DNA of 64,000 bases from Streptomyces sp. NBC_00286 (GTDB lineage Bacteria; Actinomycetota; Actinomycetes; Streptomycetales; Streptomycetaceae), in assembly GCF_036173125.1 (NCBI RefSeq), contig NZ_CP108054.1, positions 930,001-994,000 on the forward strand, given 5' to 3'. The translations under genes were made by a program, and so were the position numbers. Of the stretch, positions 59,536-64,000 are shown in pieces; position 1 is the first letter of the stretch; each line of letters starts with the position of its first letter. The notes under the pieces are model-generated. The model saw only the letters and a list, made by a program, of their open reading frames with translations, had not been told where the DNA came from and searched no databases.

Positions 59536-60009
59536 TCAGTTGTTCGGAGTCGTGCGGCGGCGGCGCATCAGGTACACAGCCACGCCACTGCCGGATCCGT
59601 CACCATCGGACCCGTGACCGCTCGAACCGTCACTGGCCGAACCCTCATGGGCGGCGCCGGAGCCGTCCGGCATCGCGCAGGTGGCCTCGGCGGGCACGAT
59701 CTCTCCGGATGCCTTCACCACGCCCAACTTGGCCGGAGTCACTGTGTACTTGAGCCGAAACGCGATGGCGGCCCCGGTGCTGTCCGTCGTGGTCGCGTTC
59801 TCCAGGACGAGGTCGACGGTGCCGACTCCGGGCACCTCGAGGTGCTGGTCACCGGGCCCGTTCACAGGCACCGGCTTGCCGAGGACGGTCACGTTGTCCG
59901 CCGGCGTGGCCTTCACGGTCGGCTTCTTGCCCGTCTCGCAGGAGGCCGTGGCCTTCAGCAGTACGGGTGAACAGCCGACGCTTTCGTTCGGTACTGATGG
60001 TGAGCCCAT
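59536..60009 (-). pseudogene. Remnant of SCO1860-like LAETG-anchored wall protein
   Basis: About 157 codons. KATASCETGKKPTVKATPAD, NVTVLGKPVPVNG, VPGVGTVDLVLENATTT and PAEATCAMPDG match the late repeat of SCO1860-family cell-wall proteins. The N-terminal signal and most repeats are missing, and the sorting region is reduced: the LAETG motif is absent, leaving a short hydrophobic piece and an Arg-rich tail (GVAVYLMRRRRTTPNN). Probably non-functional. Confidence 0.55.
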
Positions 60010-60081
60010 TACGGTTTGCAAATGGATCCGGCGGCTGTAGGTGAGGTCCTGCGGGCGGGCGCCGGTTGAAAGGCGCACCTG

Positions 60082-61116
60082 ATGTTGGGGTTGGGGAAAT
60101 CACCGGACGTACTCAAGACCCGGGCCCGTTCAGGCCGTTCGAGCGGAGCAGGGGTCGGGCGCGCGGTCGGCGTGGCATGTCTCGCCGCAACAGCGCTGAC
60201 CGCCGCCGGTTGGTGGGCAGCCGAGAGTCTGGCGGCGCAGATGAGGGCATTCGGGCCGTCCGTCGCCTGCTGGGTGTTGACGGCCTCCCTGATGCTCCGT
60301 GCTTGGGGAGCGAGAGGGCGTGTACGAAAGCGTCTGCTGCTGTTCGCGGGATCTGCCGCGGCCGGGGGTGCGTACCGGGCCGCGGTTACCGTGTTGTCGG
60401 CCCACCCTCCGGCGTGGGCGCTGGATGCGCGACCGTTGCTCGGTCCGCTGGTGGTCACCGGAGTGACGGTGGCGGTAGGCCTGGGAATGGCCGGTCTGGT
60501 GGTCACGGCCGATTCCGGTGCAGGTCGGCACTTGTGGCTGCGGCGCGTGCTCGACGGGGTCGTCACGGCCGGCTCCGTGTTCATGACGGGATGGGTACTG
60601 CTGCGGGCGGTTGGTGTCGGTTGGAGGCTGGAGAAGGGGATGGTCGGCGTCCTTTGGGCCGCTGAAGTCGTGTTCCTCGGCTTTCTGTTCGCCTTGTGCT
60701 GTCGCGTGCGGCACGATCAGCGGGCCACTGTGGGAGTAGCGGTCGTCGGGCTGACCCTCACGCTGATCGGCGACACCGTACGACTGTGGTCGGCCGTCCC
60801 GTATTCCGCCGAGGTGATGCCTTCTCAGCTGGCCGACGCCTGCGGCACCGCGGGACTGCTGGTGATCGCTGCCAGCCCTTGGGCGGACGGCGGAGTGAAC
60901 GTCCTGGGCACTGGTCGACCCGCCCTGTGGGTGGGGATACAGGGTGCCGCGGCGTTCGTTCCCCTGACCGTCTGCACGGTAACGGCGCTGGGATATGTGT
61001 TGGCTCCTCTTGCCCGCGACCCGGTACCGCTGTTGGTCGGCGGAATGGTGCTGCTGAGTCTTTGGGCACGCCAGACCTTCCTGCCGAGCGAGAAGACCGG
61101 AAACGACGACCGGTGA
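60082..61116 (+). CDS. Multi-pass membrane protein, sensor-module-like
   Basis: A 344-residue protein with about nine or ten membrane helices. The spacing of helices, the RRVLDGVVTAGSVFMTGWVL stretch and the ending LLSLWARQTFLPSEK resemble the membrane module that precedes GGDEF domains in Streptomyces c-di-GMP proteins, including the two in this window. Here the chain stops where a GGDEF domain would begin. It may be a truncated signalling protein or a stand-alone membrane sensor. No operon partner. Confidence 0.5.
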   Translation: MLGLGKSPDVLKTRARSGRSSGAGVGRAVGVACLAATALTAAGWWAAESLAAQMRAFGPSVACWVLTASLMLRAWGARGRVRKRLLLFAGSAAAGGAYRAAVTVLSAHPPAWALDARPLLGPLVVTGVTVAVGLGMAGLVVTADSGAGRHLWLRRVLDGVVTAGSVFMTGWVLLRAVGVGWRLEKGMVGVLWAAEVVFLGFLFALCCRVRHDQRATVGVAVVGLTLTLIGDTVRLWSAVPYSAEVMPSQLADACGTAGLLVIAASPWADGGVNVLGTGRPALWVGIQGAAAFVPLTVCTVTALGYVLAPLARDPVPLLVGGMVLLSLWARQTFLPSEKTGNDDR

Positions 61117-61369
61117 AAGAGCGTATGCCGCGTGCTCACGCTGCTGTGGCGACCTCATGCGCCTCGCCGCAGCTCTCCACCCGTGGCGCAGCTAGCCCGA
61201 AGCGATCCATGACGCACACCGCTCGTCTGGCCCTGACAGGGCACACGCAAGCAGTCCCACGGCACGCTCGGCTCAAGGTCGTTGAGTCCGCAGAGCAGTA
61301 CCGCCCTCGGCACGAACCTCAACCACACTGGGGCCGCTGCGATCACCAGCATCGGCCGTGAAGAGTGAT

Positions 61370-61384
61370 CCCGCACGTTGCGGG
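61370..61384. terminator. Hairpin downstream of the membrane protein gene
   Basis: CCCGCA-CGT-TGCGGG forms a compact stem in the 340-bp gap (61117-61460). The gap holds no other gene I can support. Confidence 0.4.
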
Positions 61385-61403
61385 AGCCTCTGTTCGCGCG
61401 GGT

Positions 61404-61442
61404 CGGTGAGGCTACGCTCAACGGGCCGTTTCGGCCTCACCG
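61404..61442. repeat. Inverted repeat in the gap before lacI 3' end
   Basis: CGGTGAGGC (61404-61412) and GCCTCACCG (61434-61442) form a perfect 9-bp stem around 21 bases. It may be an extra terminator for the converging genes. Confidence 0.4.
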
Positions 61443-61451
61443 AGCCTTCAA

Positions 61452-61477
61452 GGCCGGCCCCTACTCCGGGGCCGGCC
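61452..61477. terminator. Hairpin at the lacI stop
   Basis: GGCCGGCCCC (61452-61461) pairs perfectly with GGGGCCGGCC (61468-61477), overlapping the last codons of lacI. Probably its terminator. Confidence 0.6.
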
Positions 61478-62483
61478 CGCTCGTTCCCCGGACCACCAGT
61501 TTCGGGTCGATGACCGCTTCGCGCGGCTCCAACTCCCCGTCCTCCAGGCGTTCCACAGCGAACCGGACCGCGTACTCGGCCATCAGGAGCGAGTCCTGGC
61601 GGACGGTGGTCAGGCCGATCGGCATCAGGTGGGACAGATGGCTGTCGTCGTAGCCGACGACGGACAGGTCGCCGGGAACCTCGACACCGGCCCGGGTCAG
61701 CGCCATGAGCAGGCCCATCGCGCACCGGTCGTTCCCGGCGAGGACCGCCGTGGGCAGCGGCTGTCCGCGGTCGCGTTCCGCGAGTAGCAGGCGGCCGGTC
61801 TCGATGCCGGATTCCTCGGTGTGGTCACCGGGGATCACGCGCAGGTCGGCCTGCAGGCCGTGGCGGCGCATCGCGGCGCGGTAGGCGCGGCGCCGCTCGG
61901 CCGAGCCGGGGCCCCGGCCACCGTCGATGTGCACGATCCGGCGGTGCCCCAGTTCGTAGAGGTGGTCCATGGCCTGCCGTACGCCCTTGCCCTCGGCGGT
62001 GTGCACGCTGTCGACGCGGGTCTGGGGCACCCGGCGGCCGACCGAGACGGCGACGGTGCGGTGGCCGAGGGCGTCGAGGTCCGCGGCTGCCATGTCGGGG
62101 CCCAGCAGGATGACCGCCTCGCAGCGATGGCTGAGCAGGGCCTCGACGGCTTTCACCTCGCTCCTGGCCTGGCTGGTGGCGGAGAGCAGCACCTCGTAGC
62201 CGAGTCGCTCGGCCTCGGGGTAGATGCCTTCGACCAGGTCGGCCTGGAAGGTCTGGTGGACGGTGAACATCACGCCGAGTGTGCGGCTGCGGCCGCGGGC
62301 CAGCAGCCGCGCGGCGTTGTCGGGGCGGTAGCCGATCTCGTCGGCGACGCGCAAGACGCGCTCGCGGGTTTCCTGGCTCGCTCCCGGCTGGTCGCGGAAG
62401 ATGATCGAGACGAGCGCCCTGGATACGCCCGCCTTCTCGGCGACGTCCACCATCGTGGGCCGCTGTTTGCCCGGTCCGCTCAC
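61461..62483 (-). CDS. LacI-family repressor of sugar/cyclitol genes
   Basis: A 340-residue LacI/GalR repressor. The helix-turn-helix and hinge are at residues about 9-65 (TMVDVAEKAGVSRALVSIIF, IGYRPDNAARLLARGRSRTL). The effector domain has the standard periplasmic-binding fold (LGVMFTVHQTFQADLVEGIY, VVGYDDSHLSHLMPIGLTTV, QDSLLMAEYAV). GTG at 62483 has an AGG-type site upstream. It is divergent from the IolE-like gene, with a 16-bp palindrome in the promoter between; a related dyad precedes the substrate-binding gene at 57782, so it probably controls both. Confidence 0.87.
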   Translation of the reverse strand: MSGPGKQRPTMVDVAEKAGVSRALVSIIFRDQPGASQETRERVLRVADEIGYRPDNAARLLARGRSRTLGVMFTVHQTFQADLVEGIYPEAERLGYEVLLSATSQARSEVKAVEALLSHRCEAVILLGPDMAAADLDALGHRTVAVSVGRRVPQTRVDSVHTAEGKGVRQAMDHLYELGHRRIVHIDGGRGPGSAERRRAYRAAMRRHGLQADLRVIPGDHTEESGIETGRLLLAERDRGQPLPTAVLAGNDRCAMGLLMALTRAGVEVPGDLSVVGYDDSHLSHLMPIGLTTVRQDSLLMAEYAVRFAVERLEDGELEPREAVIDPKLVVRGTSGPAPE

Positions 62484-62548
62484 CTGTTGACCTACCCTTC
62501 GACGCGCCCACTTTACGGGCAGCCCGGAAATCTCCCGGCAACAAGCTA

Positions 62549-62600
62549 TTGACATGACATTTGGACAGGGGTCATCGTACTCGCACTAGCGCGCGCTAGT
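62549..62600 (+). promoter_or_regulatory. Promoter and LacI operator before the isomerase gene
   Basis: A consensus TTGACA (62549-62554) is followed after about 18 bp by CATCGT. The perfect 16-bp palindrome ACTAGCGCGCGCTAGT (62585-62600) lies just downstream. It has the CG-centred LacI-family form and shares the ACTAG arm with the 57512-57540 dyad. Confidence 0.7.
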
Positions 62601-62683
62601 AGAGCGCGTCAGTTGAGCTTTTCCGCTGGCCACCCACGGGGCTTCCCCCACCCCACCTGTTCCCTCTCCGAAGGACGTGCACC

Positions 62684-63637
62684 ATGGCAACGACGCCGTC
62701 CCCCCTCCGCACCGTCGTGGGCAACCTGTGTCTCGGCTCGGCCCCCGACTCGTGGGGCGTCTGGTTTCCCGAGGACGAGCACCAAGTCCCGTACACCCGC
62801 TTCCTCGACGAGCTGGCCGGGGCCGGTTACGAGTGGCTGGAGCTGGGCCCGTACGGCTATCTGCCCACCGAACCAGCCGTACTGGCCGAGGAGTTGGCCG
62901 TACGCGGCCTGAAGGTCTCCGGCGGCACCGCGTTCGGCGCGCTGCACCGCCCGGAGGCCTGGGACGCCATGCTCGCCCATGTCCGGCAGGTGGCCGCGCT
63001 GACCGCCGCCGCGGGTGCCCACCACCTTGTCTTCATCCCGCCGATGTACCGGGACGAGAAGACCGGCGGCTTCACCGAGTCGCCCGAGCTGACCGCCGGG
63101 CAGTGGGCCGGCTTCGGCAAGGCCGCCGACCGGCTCGGCAAGCTCCTCCTCGACGAGTACGACGTACACCTGGTCATCCACCCGCACGCGGACAGCCACA
63201 TCCAGACGCAGCCGGAGATCGAGCGGCTGCTGAACGAGTCCGACTCCCGCTACACCAACCTTTGCCTGGACACCGGGCACGTGGCCTACGGCGGCGGGGA
63301 CAACCTCGACCTGATCCGCCGGTACGGGGAGCGGGTCGGCTACGTCCACATCAAGCAGATGGACCCGGAAATCCTCGCCCAAGTGACCGCCGAGAACCTC
63401 TCCTTCGGCGAAGCCGTCAAGCGCGGCGTGTGCGTGTCGCCCCCGGCCGGGGTGCCGAAGCCGGACGACATCGTCGCCCAACTCGCCGAGCTGGAAGCCG
63501 AGTTGTTCGTGATCGTCGAGCAGGACCTGTACCCGTGCGCTCCCGAGGTGCCGCTGCCCATCGCGGTGAGCACGCGGGAGTACCTGGCCGACTGCGGACT
63601 GGCGGGTACCCGGCGCCCCGCCCGCGACGCCAAGTAA
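62684..63637 (+). CDS. Sugar phosphate isomerase/epimerase-like protein (IolE/IolI family)
   Basis: A 317-residue TIM-barrel protein of the xylose-isomerase-like family. GSAPDSWGVWFPEDEHQVPY and EWLELGPYGYLP match inosose dehydratase (IolE) closely in position; metal-binding residues appear in HLVIHPHADSHI, LDTGHVAYGGG and VHIKQMDPE. It would dehydrate or isomerise a cyclitol or keto-sugar. A LacI operator precedes it; an SP-family transporter follows 9 bp later. Inositol catabolism is the leading idea, but other iol genes are not visible. Confidence 0.8.
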   Translation: MATTPSPLRTVVGNLCLGSAPDSWGVWFPEDEHQVPYTRFLDELAGAGYEWLELGPYGYLPTEPAVLAEELAVRGLKVSGGTAFGALHRPEAWDAMLAHVRQVAALTAAAGAHHLVFIPPMYRDEKTGGFTESPELTAGQWAGFGKAADRLGKLLLDEYDVHLVIHPHADSHIQTQPEIERLLNESDSRYTNLCLDTGHVAYGGGDNLDLIRRYGERVGYVHIKQMDPEILAQVTAENLSFGEAVKRGVCVSPPAGVPKPDDIVAQLAELEAELFVIVEQDLYPCAPEVPLPIAVSTREYLADCGLAGTRRPARDAK

Positions 63638-63646
63638 GGGGAGACC

Positions 63647-64000
63647 ATGGACGTCAGTAAGGACACGACCCAGACCCCCGCGCCCGCCACCGCCGTCCCG
63701 GACGACGCCCCGCCCACCGTCAAACGGCGGCTGCGGGTCATCACGCTCATCGCCACCTTCGGCGGACTGCTCTTCGGTTACGACACCGGCGTCATCAACG
63801 GCGCCCTGCCGTACATGACCGACGACCTCGGCCTGACCCCGTTCACCGAGGGCATGGTCACCAGCTCGCTCCTCCTCGGTGCCGCGCTCGGCGCCGTCAC
63901 CGGCGGCCGCCTGTCGGACGGGCGCGGCCGGCGCCGCGCCATTCTCATCCTCGCCGTGCTGTTCTTCGTCGGCGCGCTCGGCTGCACCCTCGCCCCGAAC
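63647..64000 (+). CDS. MFS sugar/inositol transporter (partial, runs off window)
   Basis: The first 118 residues of an SP-family MFS transporter. [20 protein letters not shown] at about residues 38-57 is the signature of the inositol (IolT) and sugar-proton symporter group, and [11 protein letters not shown] is the loop-2 motif. GGGGAGA precedes the ATG. It is directly downstream of the IolE-like gene and probably shares its LacI-controlled promoter. Confidence 0.85.
   Translation, partial: MDVSKDTTQTPAPATAVPDDAPPTVKRRLRVITLIATFGGLLFGYDTGVINGALPYMTDDLGLTPFTEGMVTSSLLLGAALGAVTGGRLSDGRGRRRAILILAVLFFVGALGCTLAPN

Noticed and set aside
1..64000. CRISPR arrays, tRNA and rRNA genes
   Set aside because: No regularly spaced repeats, and no cloverleaf or rRNA-like conserved sequence noticed by eye. 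A covariance search would be the decisive test.

Overview
The window is high-GC actinobacterial DNA with the gene density, GTG/TTG starts, 4-bp start/stop overlaps and regulator families (XRE-DUF5753, DUF6879, DUF6415, LacI, LysR, TetR) typical of Streptomyces. Frequent gene remnants, a solo tnpB element and many accessory functions suggest a chromosome arm or another variable region. I see no rRNA, tRNA or CRISPR array.

Layout. 1-2.5 kb: a glycosyltransferase and an MFS exporter. 2.9-15.6 kb: the most unusual region. Two paralogous membrane GGDEF-EAL (cyclic-di-GMP) proteins bracket a small biosynthetic set: an MbtH-adenylation-carrier-thioester reductase protein, a leucyl/phenylalanyl-tRNA transferase homologue and a methyltransferase. 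The second GGDEF-EAL protein continues without a stop into a PLP-dependent alpha-oxoamine synthase domain. I read this as a possible c-di-GMP-linked small-molecule pathway. 16.2-29.8 kb: a surface or extracellular polysaccharide locus (three GT2 enzymes, flippase, polysaccharide deacetylase, GH16 lipoprotein, a membrane-fused flavin monooxygenase, a large membrane protein, a lipoprotein phosphoesterase, a FemAB/GNAT-like protein and an APH-fold kinase).

30-41.5 kb: TetR regulator, aldo/keto reductase behind a MerR-type dyad, NUDIX hydrolase, a solo TnpB element inserted in an hglS-like 2-oxoadipate dioxygenase gene (3' part lost), a DAO-family oxidase, a frameshifted LysR gene, an alpha/beta hydrolase, a LysR remnant, an MFS transporter and a secreted ribosome-inactivating protein with all five catalytic residues. 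42-48.4 kb: small accessory proteins, an XRE/DUF6879 regulatory pair and a compact RiPP-like unit: radical SAM enzyme, a 51-residue candidate precursor ending in a Cys-Ser-Cys tail, a hairpin terminator, then an APH-fold kinase.

48.6-56.8 kb: a LysR-controlled aromatic catabolic operon (two FAH-family hydrolases, cyclase-family hydrolase, flavin monooxygenase, amidohydrolase/decarboxylase, extradiol dioxygenase, SDR). 56.9-64 kb: a sugar or cyclitol (inositol-like) uptake region under a LacI regulator whose probable operator occurs at two promoters: one before an orphan ABC substrate-binding protein, one before an IolE-like isomerase and an SP-family transporter that runs off the window. Between them lie remnants of a transposase, an SDR, an ECF sigma factor and a cell-wall protein, plus a multi-pass membrane protein resembling a GGDEF sensor module without its catalytic part.

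Several genes (AraC, LysR, a small zinc-ribbon-like protein) are broken by apparent single-base shifts. Pseudogenes and sequencing errors cannot be separated from the sequence alone.
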